From JAICKM01 sp050998805 (GTDB taxonomy: Bacteria; Chloroflexota; Chloroflexia; QHBQ01; JAICKM01): 64,000 nt of DNA. The notes beneath the pieces were generated by a model, which saw nothing but the letters and a program-made list of their open reading frames with translations, did not search any database and was not told the origin of the DNA. Of the stretch, positions 40,632 to 53,631 are shown one piece after another. The position numbers and the translations under genes are program-made. Position 1 is the first letter of the stretch, and each line of letters opens with the position of its first letter. The stretch spans positions 62,001 to 126,000 of the forward strand of contig JBPCPV010000030.1 of assembly GCA_050998805.1 (NCBI GenBank), read 5' to 3'.

Positions 40632-42305
40632 TCAGAAGCCCCTTCCTGCGTGCGGCTGCTTCCAGTCGGCCTCGTCGGGGTGAGCCAGATCCCAGAGCGG
40701 GCGGCGGCTGCGGACCGGCGGCACCTGGTCGAAGTTGTGCATCGGCGGCGGCGAGGTCGTCGCCCATTCGAGCGTCCAAGCCTCCCACGGGTTGTCGCCC
40801 GCCGGTTTCCCCCTGTAGGCGCTGCCTATCGCGTTCGCCAGGAAGACCGCGACCGATGCCGCCAGCACGAACGCCCCGACCGTCGAGAGCAGGTTCATCC
40901 AGGCCCAGTCGGGCAGGTCGGGGTAGGTGAAGACCCGGCGCGGCATCCCCGCCAGGCCGAGTAGGTGCTGCACGAAAAAGGTCATGTTGAAGCCGATGAA
41001 CATCAGCCAGAAGTGGATCGCCCCCAGCCGCTCCGAGAGCAGCCGCCCGGTGATCTTCGGGAACCAGTAGTAGAATGCCCCGAAGACCGCGAAGAGCGTC
41101 CCGCCGAACAGCACATAGTGCATGTGGGCCACCACGAAGTAGGTGTCGGTGAGCTGGCGGTCCACAGGCACGATGGCGAACATCACCCCGGTGATCCCGC
41201 CTATGGTGAAGAGCACCAGGAAGGCCATTGCGAAGAGCATCGCGGTGCGGAAGCGTATCTTGCCGCCCCAGATCGTCGCCAGCCAGTTGAAGATCTTCAC
41301 CCCGGTCGGCACCGCGATCAACATGCTGGCGAACGAAAACGCGATGTCGAGCGGCAGCCCCATGCCGACCGCGAACATGTGGTGCCCCCAGACGACTAAG
41401 CTCAGGAAGAAGATGCCGAGCGTGGAGGCGGCGACGAAGCCGTAGCCGTAGATAGTCTTGCGCGAGAAGACCGGGATGATCTCCGAGATCATCCCGAAGG
41501 CAGGCAGCACCATGATGTAGACCTCTGGGTGGCCGAAGGACCAGAAGACGTGCTGCCAGAGCAAGGGCTGCCCGCCATGCGCCACGTCGAAGAAGTGCGC
41601 CTGCAACTGCCGGTCGATCAGCAGCATCACCAGCGCCGCGTTCAGGCTCGGCAGCGCGAGCAGGATCAGGAACGAGTTGATCAGCACCATCCAGACGAAG
41701 AGCGGCAGCCGCCTCAGCGTCAGCCCCGGCGCGCGCAGCGTCAGGATCGTCACGATCAGGTTGATGGACGCGGCAATCGAGCCGATGCCTGTGGCGAGCA
41801 GGCCGACCACCCAGTAATCCACGCCGCCGTTGCTCGAAAACGGCTTCTCGCTCAACGGCGCGTAGCTGAACCAACCGGCCGCCGGCGCTCCCCCCGACAC
41901 GAAGCTGTAGTAGAGCAGCGCGCCGCCGAAGACCAGCAACCAGAAGCTGAGCGCGTTCAGCCTCGGGAAGGCCACGTCGCGCGCCCCGATCATCAGGGGC
42001 ACGATGTAGTTCGCGAAGCCGATCAGCATCGGCATCACCACCAGGAAGATCATCGTCGTGCCGTGCATCGTGAAGAGCTGGTTATATGCCTCCGGCGAAA
42101 GAAACGTGTTGCCGGGCGCGCCGAGCTGCACCCTCATCAGCAGCGCCTCGAAGCCGCCGACAACGAAGAAGAAGACCGTGGCGGTCAGGTACATGATCCC
42201 GATCTGCTTGTGGTCGACTGTGGAGATCCAGGCCAGCAGGCCCTCGTCGGATCGCAGTCTCGGCAACGCCTCGGTCGGTTCGGGAACCATCGGGATCGCG
42301 CTCAT
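40632..42305 (-). CDS. coxA: Cytochrome c oxidase subunit I
   Basis: 557 residues. Haem-copper oxidase catalytic subunit: MHGTTMIFLVVMP (low-spin haem His), WSFGHPEVYIMVLPAFGMIS with the CuB His and the cross-linked Tyr, VWGHHMFAVGM, FTIGGITGVMFAIVPVDRQL and YFVVAHMHYVLFGG with haem ligands. The HPEVY Tyr identifies an A-type oxidase. Overlaps coxB by 4 nt (ATGA). Confidence 0.98.
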   Translation of the reverse strand: MSAIPMVPEPTEALPRLRSDEGLLAWISTVDHKQIGIMYLTATVFFFVVGGFEALLMRVQLGAPGNTFLSPEAYNQLFTMHGTTMIFLVVMPMLIGFANYIVPLMIGARDVAFPRLNALSFWLLVFGGALLYYSFVSGGAPAAGWFSYAPLSEKPFSSNGGVDYWVVGLLATGIGSIAASINLIVTILTLRAPGLTLRRLPLFVWMVLINSFLILLALPSLNAALVMLLIDRQLQAHFFDVAHGGQPLLWQHVFWSFGHPEVYIMVLPAFGMISEIIPVFSRKTIYGYGFVAASTLGIFFLSLVVWGHHMFAVGMGLPLDIAFSFASMLIAVPTGVKIFNWLATIWGGKIRFRTAMLFAMAFLVLFTIGGITGVMFAIVPVDRQLTDTYFVVAHMHYVLFGGTLFAVFGAFYYWFPKITGRLLSERLGAIHFWLMFIGFNMTFFVQHLLGLAGMPRRVFTYPDLPDWAWMNLLSTVGAFVLAASVAVFLANAIGSAYRGKPAGDNPWEAWTLEWATTSPPPMHNFDQVPPVRSRRPLWDLAHPDEADWKQPHAGRGF

Positions 42306-43222
42306 TTCAGGGTCTCCAAGTATGCGGTAAGTGAGTCAAGCTCGTCGTTCGTCAGCCGCAGGTTCGGCATCTTGTTCCCGGGCTTCACTTTCTGCGGGTC
42401 TTCCAGCCATAGCCGAACGTTGTCCGGTGTGTTTTTCAGCACGCCCGCGCCGATCGTCATCCGCGTGGCGAAGTGCGTCAGGTCCGGCCCGACCTCCGCC
42501 TTAGCCGCGGTTCCCGCGATCGCGTGGCAACTGATGCATGTCCGCTGCGTGAATATCTGCGCGCCCCGCGCCGCCGCTGCCTGCACGGCCTGCTGCGCCG
42601 GAGGCCGCTGCGCCGCGATCCATGTGTTGTAGTCCGTCGGCGAGGTCGCTACCGCCTTGATCCGCATCCAGGCATGTTCGTCGCCGCAGAACTCGGCGCA
42701 CGCCCCTTCATATGTCCCCGGCCTGTCGGCCTGTAGCCACATGTAGTTCATCTGGCCGGGGATCGTGTCCATCTTCGGCCCAAGCTGGGGTATCCAGAGG
42801 TCGTGTATCACGTCGTCGGAGGTGACCCCCACGAGCCACTTCGTGCCGGTCGGGATGTGTATCTCGTTCGCGCTCACCACGTCGGTGGCCGTATAGCGCA
42901 CCTCCCACCAGAACTGGTGGCCGGTCACCAGCAGGTCGGGCTTGCCGGGGGCCTTCGGGGGCGGCGGGGTCTCAGCGCCCATCGTCGGGATCGTGAAGCC
43001 GAGGATCACCGCAAGCAGCACGGCTGGCGCGATTGTCCAGGCGATCTCGAGCTTGCGGTTGCCGTAGTCCTGGCGAGGCTCGCCGGCCCCGCCGCGCCGC
43101 CAGCGCACCGCCATATAGACGACCAGCCCGGCCACGCCGAGCAGGATCACCGCCGAAATGATCAGCGTCGTGTTGTAGAGGTTCGAGATGTCGTGCGCCA
43201 ACGGCGAATTCGGGTCAGGCAT
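42302..43222 (-). CDS. coxB: Cytochrome c oxidase subunit II with cytochrome c domain (caa3 type)
   Basis: 306 residues. Two N-terminal helices, cupredoxin domain with CuA ligands (CAEFCGDEHAWM and HDLWIPQLG), then a fused cytochrome c domain with CISCHAI and a Met in NKMPNLRL. The covalent cytochrome c accepts electrons directly from the bc complex, which also carries a fused cytochrome c here. Overlaps coxA and the upstream small gene. Confidence 0.97.
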   Translation of the reverse strand: MPDPNSPLAHDISNLYNTTLIISAVILLGVAGLVVYMAVRWRRGGAGEPRQDYGNRKLEIAWTIAPAVLLAVILGFTIPTMGAETPPPPKAPGKPDLLVTGHQFWWEVRYTATDVVSANEIHIPTGTKWLVGVTSDDVIHDLWIPQLGPKMDTIPGQMNYMWLQADRPGTYEGACAEFCGDEHAWMRIKAVATSPTDYNTWIAAQRPPAQQAVQAAAARGAQIFTQRTCISCHAIAGTAAKAEVGPDLTHFATRMTIGAGVLKNTPDNVRLWLEDPQKVKPGNKMPNLRLTNDELDSLTAYLETLK

Positions 43223-43475
43223 CGGCTTCCCTCCTCATACCCAGCCGGTCGCAGGCGGAGCGCGCCAGCCCCGCCCGTATCGCCTCGGCGGGGTCGGGGT
43301 AGGTCTCCACGGCGCGCGCGGCAGGGGTGTCGCACCAGGTGTAGTACTGCGCGCCCCAGGCGGACTCGACCACGTAGACCGGGCAGCACTCGCCCTCTAT
43401 CTTGAGCCAGCGCCCGCCGAGGCTCCATTCGCCTTGCAGCCCCATAGCCGACAGAACCTCCTCCAACCGCGTCAT
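43215..43475 (-). CDS. Small conserved-looking hypothetical protein at head of cox operon
   Basis: 86 residues, soluble; GECCPVYVVESAWGAQYYTW followed by CDTP and YPDPAEAIRAGLARSA. Three Cys in CC and C. The last 8 nt overlap coxB, so it is the first gene of the operon. GGAGGTTTGGGGG lies before its ATG. No family recognised. Confidence 0.7.
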   Translation of the reverse strand: MTRLEEVLSAMGLQGEWSLGGRWLKIEGECCPVYVVESAWGAQYYTWCDTPAARAVETYPDPAEAIRAGLARSACDRLGMRREADA

Positions 43476-43725
43476 CCCCCAAACCTCCAGGTGAATAACA
43501 CTGCTCCGCTGTTTCCAGTCTACAGCGCGCCGGCTACCGCAGTGGTTAAGGGGAGGTGAACACTTTGGGGCAGGTTCGTCAACAATGGTGAACGGTGACC
43601 CTGGTCCTGACTCGATTCATCCACGAACGAACACGAACGAACACGAACTTGTAAAGGCTTACCAGCGATTATCAGAAACCCGGCAGCGTTCCGGGGTCGC
43701 GTCAGGCACGACGGTCACTCACCGG

Positions 43726-44105
43726 CTGATAATTCGTGCCTGGCGGGTGATATAAGGTAGTCTTTTGCGACTAGGTGGACGGGCGAGTTTTGGGTTTTAA
43801 GTTCTGAATTACGAAGGCTGATGGGTCGGGATGGGCCGTCCATTAGCAGTAGGCCGCAGGCACTCGATCACTCACTATTTTGCCTCCTCATAGGCAAAGA
43901 TACTCCGATCGGGGTATTTTTTGGAAAGCGGGCAAAATGCGCTGCCAGTCTTCTCGGCGCGGCTGCGTGCCGCTCCTCGTTCGGGCACGGAGTAGGGCGT
44001 TTTCGCGCCCCTATTTTTACCCTCTCACTTTATATATCCATTTGAGGGGCGATTTACTGCCGGATTTTGGGGGTTTTGGGGGGCACTGGGGCAAAGATAC
44101 CCCAA
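43726..44105 (-). repeat. Long dispersed element, copy B
   Basis: Inverted relative to copy A (23115-23412); matching blocks are given there. The order of blocks is conserved when read on the minus strand, i.e. toward the cox operon. The CGGAGTATCTTTGCC motif occurs twice (complement of 43898-43912 and, diverged, 44088-44104). Region 43476-44537 holds no credible gene; 43620-43650 has ACGAACGA-type repeats and 44130-44155 GCACGAAAG repeats. Confidence 0.9.
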
Positions 44106-44339
44106 ATGGAGTAGGCCGGGGTCGAGACGGCTCGATGCACGAAAGAGCACGAAAGGTGGTGAGTACGGGGTACGAGGTGGATGGGGGAACGGGACGCGGG
44201 CTAGGGGCGTTCTAGAGCCGTCTGGGCGGCGCTGCGGGTGTGAAGGGGAAGGGGGCGGCAGGCGGCCTACGGGCGAACAGGTGTTCTGCGGCCATCTGGC
44301 GCGGTCTGGGGGGCAAACGTCCAGTGCGGAGTGCGGGGC

Positions 44340-44480
44340 TGGGGGCGGGGCGTCCACGAATGCGGGGCCACGAATGCACGAATGAGGTGGGGCGGGTGGG
44401 ACGGTGGGACGGCGGCGGTATAAGGGCGGAGGGCCGCCGGGACGGCGGCGGTACAGGGGCGTGGCGGCACGGCGAGTTGT
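44340..44480. repeat. G-rich minisatellite-like tract
   Basis: Diverged short repeats: CCACGAATGCG/GCACGAATG (44353-44385) and GACGGCGGCGGTA with GGGCGG spacers (44400-44465). An 80-residue ORF here (44240-44482) is low-complexity and not believed. Confidence 0.7.
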
Positions 44481-44502
44481 GAACGGATGTCAGGCAGGGG
44501 GC

Positions 44503-44531
44503 TTGACATCGCGGGGCGGACGGCGTATTGT
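44503..44531 (+). promoter_or_regulatory. Leaderless promoter of the ComEA-like gene
   Basis: Exact TTGACA (44503-44508), 17-nt spacer, TATTGT (44526-44531), 6 nt, ATG at 44538. The expected start site coincides with the start codon and there is no Shine-Dalgarno. Confidence 0.75.
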
Positions 44532-44537
44532 AGGGCC

Positions 44538-45221
44538 ATGCTTGGCTGGATACTCATGCACCGTGTCGCGCTGGGCCTGAGCTTGCTCGCGGTCATAGCC
44601 GTCGGCGGGGCCGCGATGCTCCTGGGATGGGGCACGGGGCTGCCGCCTCAGAACGCGATGCCGGTGGTTGCCGTCTCCACCGCCGGCGATGCGGTGCCCA
44701 CACTGCGGGCCGCGACGCATGTCCCCGGCTCTGCCCCGGCGACCGCAGCCGGCAACGTGACCGTCTACGCGACCGGCGCTGTACAGCGCCCCGGCGTCTA
44801 CACCATGCGCGCCGGCTCCATAGTCTCCGATCTCCTGGCCGCAGCCGGCGGTCCGAGCGGCGACGCCGACCTCGAGCATATCAACCTAGCAGCCCACTTG
44901 CAGGACGCCCAGCAGATTATCTTCCCCCGCCTCGGCACGCCGAGCGCGGCAGGCGTCTCGGTGCCTGGCGGCGGCGCGTCCACTCCCGGCCCCGGCGGCA
45001 CATCTCGAAAAGGCACACTCAGCGGCCCGGTGGACATCAACTCCGCCGACGCCTCCACGTTGGAGGCCCTGCCCGGCATCGGCCCCGCGCTCGCGGCCCG
45101 CATAATCGAGTACCGCACCTCGCACGGGCGTTTCGCCCGCCCGGAAGCGATCCAGGACGTGCCGGGCATCGGCGCGAAGCTCTACGAGCGCATGAAGGAC
45201 CAGATCACTGCGGGGCCATAG
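44538..45221 (+). CDS. comEA: ComEA-like DNA-binding protein (SLBB + helix-hairpin-helix)
   Basis: 227 residues. One N-terminal membrane anchor (VALGLSLLAVIAVGGAAMLL), an SLBB domain (VTVYATGAVQRPGVYTMRAG, AAGGPSGDADLEHINLAAHL), a Gly/Pro/Ser linker and a C-terminal double helix-hairpin-helix (VDINSADASTLEALPGIGPA, AIQDVPGIGAKLYERMK). ComEA captures double-stranded DNA at the cell surface during competence. ComEC is not in the window. The start at 44538 follows the promoter; an upstream in-frame ATG at 44487 precedes the -35 box. Confidence 0.92.
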   Translation: MLGWILMHRVALGLSLLAVIAVGGAAMLLGWGTGLPPQNAMPVVAVSTAGDAVPTLRAATHVPGSAPATAAGNVTVYATGAVQRPGVYTMRAGSIVSDLLAAAGGPSGDADLEHINLAAHLQDAQQIIFPRLGTPSAAGVSVPGGGASTPGPGGTSRKGTLSGPVDINSADASTLEALPGIGPALAARIIEYRTSHGRFARPEAIQDVPGIGAKLYERMKDQITAGP

Positions 45222-45227
45222 TTCTTA

Positions 45228-45345
45228 GTGCGTATTACGTAGTGCGTAGTGCGTCGCAAATTGGCAATGCCCGCCCCTTTCGGGTACAATAGAGTTAACA
45301 ACTGTTGGCTGAAAGCTGAAAGCTGAAAGCTGAAAGCTGACCGCT
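45228..45345. repeat. Short repeats around promoter of unknown zinc protein
   Basis: GTAGTGC-type units at 45228-45254 and five AGCTGAA heptamers at 45307-45339. Confidence 0.85.
45261..45290 (+). promoter_or_regulatory. Promoter of gene 45357
   Basis: TTGGCA (45261-45266), 18-nt spacer, TACAAT (45285-45290), located between the two repeat arrays. The leader contains the AGCTGAA array and AAGGAG before the ATG. Confidence 0.7.
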
Positions 45346-45356
45346 AAGGAGTCTTT

Positions 45357-46388
45357 ATGCCTGTTCTTGCCACCGCCGAGCGCGTGGTGAAATGCCCGAC
45401 CGGACACTGCCCCGGCTGGATCACAATTGACGACGCCCGCCCGCAGACGGTGCCTTGCCGCTACTGCCGGGTGACGGTCAACACACTCAGCTATCTGCTG
45501 GAGAACACGTCGGACCCCGTCGGGGGGCGGACTCATGCTCTGCCTCACACGGTCCACGAGGCGTTCAACGGCCTGCTGCTGGCCGTCGCCGGCATGACCG
45601 GAGGCAACGTCTACCTACGCCCGATTGACCGCACCATAGTCAGCTTGATGCCGAGCACTCGGGGCGTGATCATTGAGTACAACCCGGTGGTCGCACGGCG
45701 TGCGGGGCCTGCCGCAGTCGCTGCCATGATATTCCACTACCTGTTGCACATCGAGCAGCACCCGCGCAACGAAAAGCTGCTTGGCCTGGTCGTCAAGCCG
45801 GGCGGGCGGGACCGCGAGGCGCTGCAACCCGCCGCGAACTCGCTTTTGACGCTGGCCGACCACGCCTGGATCGCCTCGCGCATCGCCGAGATCGACCCCG
45901 GCCTACCGGCCGCCGCCCGCGCTTGGGGCTTGCCTGCCGCCGAGATGCTGACCGGCAACGAGACATTCTTTCCGGCCTATATGGCCGAGCGCAACCGCCG
46001 CTGGATCATGGACGAGTTCGCCGCCCCCGACGCGACCCCGGAGGCCGCTTCCGCCGCGCTGCTCGACCGGCTTGCTTCACTTAGCGCGCGGTTTTTCGCC
46101 GCCCACCGAGAGGATCTGCGCCGCGCGGTCGTCGCACTACAGCTCACGGACTTCGGGCTGCGCGACCCTGATCGAGTGCCGACCTACCAGGCCGCGCTCG
46201 AAGCCGCCGGATTGCCCAACGTAGACGCCTCTGTGGGCATCGCCCAGCATCTTGTCGCCGACCTGACCGAGATCCGGGCGGCTTCTCCGGCACCCGACCC
46301 CGGCTCGTACCGCCGCGCCCTAGACGCTGGCCTGAAGGCGCTGAACCTGCATACCTCGTTCGAGGTCCAACCTCTGAAGGCTGCGTAG
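45357..46388 (+). CDS. Unknown protein with N-terminal zinc ribbon-like motif
   Basis: 343 residues. Two Cys pairs at the N terminus (CPTGHC at 13-18 and CRYC at 34-37) look like a zinc ribbon. The middle has FHYLLHIEQHP (about 125-135), an HxxxH helix reminiscent of metallopeptidase-like folds but without the catalytic Glu of HExxH. The rest is mostly helical and Ala-rich. AAGGAG precedes the ATG. It lies before secA with a 50-nt gap, perhaps cotranscribed. I do not recognise the family; a zinc-dependent hydrolase-like role would be a guess. Confidence 0.7.
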   Translation: MPVLATAERVVKCPTGHCPGWITIDDARPQTVPCRYCRVTVNTLSYLLENTSDPVGGRTHALPHTVHEAFNGLLLAVAGMTGGNVYLRPIDRTIVSLMPSTRGVIIEYNPVVARRAGPAAVAAMIFHYLLHIEQHPRNEKLLGLVVKPGGRDREALQPAANSLLTLADHAWIASRIAEIDPGLPAAARAWGLPAAEMLTGNETFFPAYMAERNRRWIMDEFAAPDATPEAASAALLDRLASLSARFFAAHREDLRRAVVALQLTDFGLRDPDRVPTYQAALEAAGLPNVDASVGIAQHLVADLTEIRAASPAPDPGSYRRALDAGLKALNLHTSFEVQPLKAA

Positions 46389-46438
46389 TACGTATTGCGT
46401 AATTATCTGAAGATAGGCACTAGGAAAAGGGGATAGAA

Positions 46439-51193
<4,755 letters not shown>

Positions 51194-51215
51194 TGCCCGT
51201 GGCAGGAGGGTTGAG

Positions 51216-51458
51216 ATGCTGACAAACTATATTCGGGCTGCTATGTCACATGCCCGGTACGAGATCTTGGCGGACGACGGCACCTTCTACGGCGAAATCC
51301 CAGGACTCGGAGGAGTTTATGCCAACGCGGACACGCTCGAGGCTTGCCGTGAGGAGTTGGAGGAAGTGTTGGAAGAGTGGCTGCTGCTCGGTATCTCCCG
51401 CCATGACCCTCTGCCGGTGGTGGACGGGATAGAGCTGGTGATCAGAGAAGTAGCCTAG
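51216..51458 (+). CDS. HicB-family antitoxin-like protein, no toxin found
   Basis: 80 residues: HARYEILADDGTFYGEIPGL, VYANADTLEACREELEEVLE, EWLLLGISRHDPLPVVDGIE, the RNase-H-like HicB fold. HicB normally neutralises the HicA mRNA interferase encoded next door. Upstream is secA; downstream only a 14-codon ORF (51458-51502) follows, so this is an orphan or the remnant of a pair. RBS AGGAGGG lies 5 nt before the ATG. Confidence 0.85.
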   Translation: MLTNYIRAAMSHARYEILADDGTFYGEIPGLGGVYANADTLEACREELEEVLEEWLLLGISRHDPLPVVDGIELVIREVA

Positions 51459-51502
51459 TGCCTCCAGCTGGTATTGACCGAGACGATTGGGAAAAGCTCT
51501 GA
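51458..51502 (+). pseudogene. 14-codon ORF coupled to hicB, possible toxin remnant
   Basis: GTG at 51458 in a TAGTG overlap with the hicB stop, encoding a 14-residue peptide ending DRDDWEKL. The position is that of hicA, but the sequence is too short to identify. A degenerate relative of the GTCATTCTGAGCG repeat starts right after the stop (51505-51535), so the toxin gene may have been destroyed by repeat insertion. Region 51503-51703 otherwise holds the palindrome at 51659. Confidence 0.25.
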
Positions 51503-51658
51503 TACCGCCACTCTGAGCGGAGCTTTGTAAAATCTGGCGCACGAATGTAAAATCGCCCGTTTCTTGGCACTGGCCTTCCTGCTATGATGGGTGTGGAACC
51601 GACAGATGTTGGCAACTGCTTTTAGCAGCAGGCGCATTACGAAAGATTAAGTGTAGGA

Positions 51659-51675
51659 GCGGGTCTGAGACCCGC
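51659..51675. repeat. Palindrome GCGGGTCT-G-AGACCCGC
   Basis: Same 17-nt palindrome as 10405-10421 except for the central base; preceded by GTAGGA and followed by CTCC. Confidence 0.8.
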
Positions 51676-51703
51676 CTCCACGGCAAAGAATGGGAGAATT
51701 ACT

Positions 51704-51958
51704 ATGTTCGAGGGTATTTTGCAGCCGACTCACCTCGTGCTCATACTGGCGATTGTGCTGATCATCTTTGGCCCAGGCAAGCTACCGGGCATTGGCAAGA
51801 CACTCGGCAGCAGCATCCGCGAGTTCCGCGACTCTATCGGTCACGGCGAATCCGATCAGGTCGCTGTCGTGCCCGTCCAGCCCGTGCATTCGGTGGCCGA
51901 CACCCAGGCGGTCGCTATTCAGCCGACCAGCACCCAGCCACCGACTTCCGGCACCTAA
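51704..51958 (+). CDS. tatA: Twin-arginine translocase subunit TatA/E
   Basis: 84 residues. N-terminal helix (HLVLILAIVLIIFGPGKLPG) with the FGPGKLPGIGKTLG hinge and amphipathic helix SSIREFRDSIG, followed by a short unstructured Pro/Thr/Gln tail. It forms the export pore of the Tat system, consistent with the twin-arginine Rieske protein in this window. tatC is not present. Confidence 0.95.
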   Translation: MFEGILQPTHLVLILAIVLIIFGPGKLPGIGKTLGSSIREFRDSIGHGESDQVAVVPVQPVHSVADTQAVAIQPTSTQPPTSGT

Positions 51959-51991
51959 CACTCCGACTTTACGCAGCCGAATCTGCGAAAA

Positions 51992-52020
51992 TTGACAAGC
52001 CGGCGCTCCTCGCGTATAAT
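51992..52020 (+). promoter_or_regulatory. Consensus promoter of the suf operon
   Basis: Exact TTGACA (51992-51997), 17-nt spacer, exact TATAAT (52015-52020), then a short leader with AAAGGAG before the sufR ATG at 52052. SufR autoregulation at this promoter is expected from the family, but no operator palindrome was recognised. Confidence 0.9.
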
Positions 52021-52051
52021 GTAGGTTGAGATAGCGAAAGGAGCGCCCGTT

Positions 52052-52708
52052 ATGTCTGTTTCTCACCTACGGGGCCTGCCGAGCCAACAGCAGACGCCAC
52101 GTATTGTCTTGATGCGCCTGCTACAGAAGCGCGGCCAGGCGACGATCAAGGATATGGAACTCGCGCTCGGAGTCACGGCTACCGCCGTGCGCGAGCAGTT
52201 GGCGCACCTGATGGCCGAGGGCGTCGTGGACGCCGTGCGGGTGCGCGGCGACATTGGCCGTCCCTTCTATGCCTACCGGCTGACCGATAAGGCGCAGGAA
52301 CTCTTCCCCAAGGACTACGGCACGCTCGCACGCTTGCTCCTCGAAGAGGCGCTGTCGCTCTTCGGCCCCGACGCCTACGCCGAACTCCTGGAGCGCGTGA
52401 GCAGCCGCCTCGCCGAGGATTATGCCGGCGACGTGCCCGGCCACGGGTTGGAAGATAAGCTCTATGGCCTCTCCTCGCTGCTGGTCGAGCGCGGTTTCGA
52501 GAGCGCGGTCACCCGCACCGCAGAAGGCTTTGTGCTCCACGCGACGACTTGCCCCTACTTCGCCGTAGTCAAAGACCACCGTGAAATCTGCGACATGGAG
52601 CAGGATATGATGTCGAAGCTCCTCGACGCCGACGTACAACTCGGCCCCTGTATGCTCGAGGGCCACTCGGCGTGCCAGTTCAGCGTAAAGCCACGAACTT
52701 CTGAATAA
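52052..52708 (+). CDS. sufR: SufR-like Fe-S responsive repressor
   Basis: 218 residues. N-terminal winged helix (ATIKDMELALGVTATAVREQ, VRGDIGRPFYAYRLTDKAQE) and a C-terminal Cys set with spacing C-x12-C-x19-C-x7-C (HATTCPYFAVV ... EICDMEQ ... LGPCMLEGHSACQF), suited to hold a labile Fe-S cluster that reports cluster supply. First gene of the suf operon, 32 nt before sufC. The spacing differs from the cyanobacterial SufR pattern, but location and fold support the call. Confidence 0.9.
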   Translation: MSVSHLRGLPSQQQTPRIVLMRLLQKRGQATIKDMELALGVTATAVREQLAHLMAEGVVDAVRVRGDIGRPFYAYRLTDKAQELFPKDYGTLARLLLEEALSLFGPDAYAELLERVSSRLAEDYAGDVPGHGLEDKLYGLSSLLVERGFESAVTRTAEGFVLHATTCPYFAVVKDHREICDMEQDMMSKLLDADVQLGPCMLEGHSACQFSVKPRTSE

Positions 52709-52740
52709 CACGCAATACTGAAAGGATGTAGAAGCATTTT

Positions 52741-53631
52741 ATGGAGACGTTAGACGCTTTGGTTGTAACCGACCTGCATGTGGCGGTCGAGGGCAAAGAG
52801 ATACTCAAAGGGGTGGACCTGACGGTACGCAAGGGAGAGGTCCACGCCATCATGGGGCCGAACGGCTCCGGCAAGTCTACATTGGTGAACGCGCTGATGG
52901 GCCACCCGCGCTACGAGATCACCAGCGGCACGGCGACGTTCAAAGGCGAGAACATATTTGCGCTTGCGCCCGACGCGAGGGCGAAGCTCGGCCTTTTTCT
53001 GGCGTTCCAGTACCCAAGCGCGATACCCGGCGTGAGCGTGGCGAACTTCCTCCGCACTGCGCTGGTTTCATTGCACCGCGAGCGGCGTAAGGTCACCGAC
53101 GAGGAACTGCTCTCTGGGCAGGCACCGGGCGCGCAGGCGACCGCCGAGGCTGCGGCGGCCTCGGCTGCCCCGTCGAAGGCACCGGCGATCAAGGAGTTCC
53201 GAAAGAACCTCCGCGAGGCGCTTGGGCTGCTCAAGATGGACGAGAGCTTCGCCACCCGCTACGTGAACGACGGCTTTTCGGGCGGCGAGAAGAAGCGGCT
53301 CGAAATCCTCCAGATGGCGATGCTCAAGCCGCAGATCGCGATGCTCGACGAGCCAGACTCCGGCCTCGACATTGACGCGGTGCGGGTCGTGGCGGCGGGA
53401 GTGACTGCGGTGCGGGGGCCGAACATCGGGCTGCTGGTGATTACCCACTACCAGCGGATCTTGGCCTACATCAAGCCGGATTTTGTCCACATCATGGTGG
53501 ACGGCAGGCTGGTACAGTCGGGCGGGCCGGAGCTGGCGCTCGAACTCGAACGGCGCGGCTACGAATGGCTCCGCACCGAACTCGGCCTCCCGGAAGAGGT
53601 ACTGGCCGGGGAGAGAGAGGCGACGGCATGA
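52741..53631 (+). CDS. sufC: SUF ATPase SufC
   Basis: 296 residues. ABC ATPase: Walker A GPNGSGKST, FLAFQYPSAIPGVSVANFLR typical of SufC, signature FSGGEKKRLEIL, Walker B AMLDEPDSGLD and switch His in VITHYQRIL. About 40 residues longer than usual because of an Ala-rich insertion (AQATAEAAAASAAPSKAP, ~residues 130-150) before the signature. ATGA overlap with sufD. Confidence 0.97.
   Translation: METLDALVVTDLHVAVEGKEILKGVDLTVRKGEVHAIMGPNGSGKSTLVNALMGHPRYEITSGTATFKGENIFALAPDARAKLGLFLAFQYPSAIPGVSVANFLRTALVSLHRERRKVTDEELLSGQAPGAQATAEAAAASAAPSKAPAIKEFRKNLREALGLLKMDESFATRYVNDGFSGGEKKRLEILQMAMLKPQIAMLDEPDSGLDIDAVRVVAAGVTAVRGPNIGLLVITHYQRILAYIKPDFVHIMVDGRLVQSGGPELALELERRGYEWLRTELGLPEEVLAGEREATA

Noticed and set aside
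44240..44482. 80-codon ORF in the intergenic G-rich tract
   Set aside because: Composition follows minisatellite repeats, with no RBS or recognisable motif.
43476..44537. Possible tRNA or rRNA gene in the longest spacer
   Set aside because: No cloverleaf or conserved rRNA segment seen; the sequence is explained by the dispersed element and short repeats.
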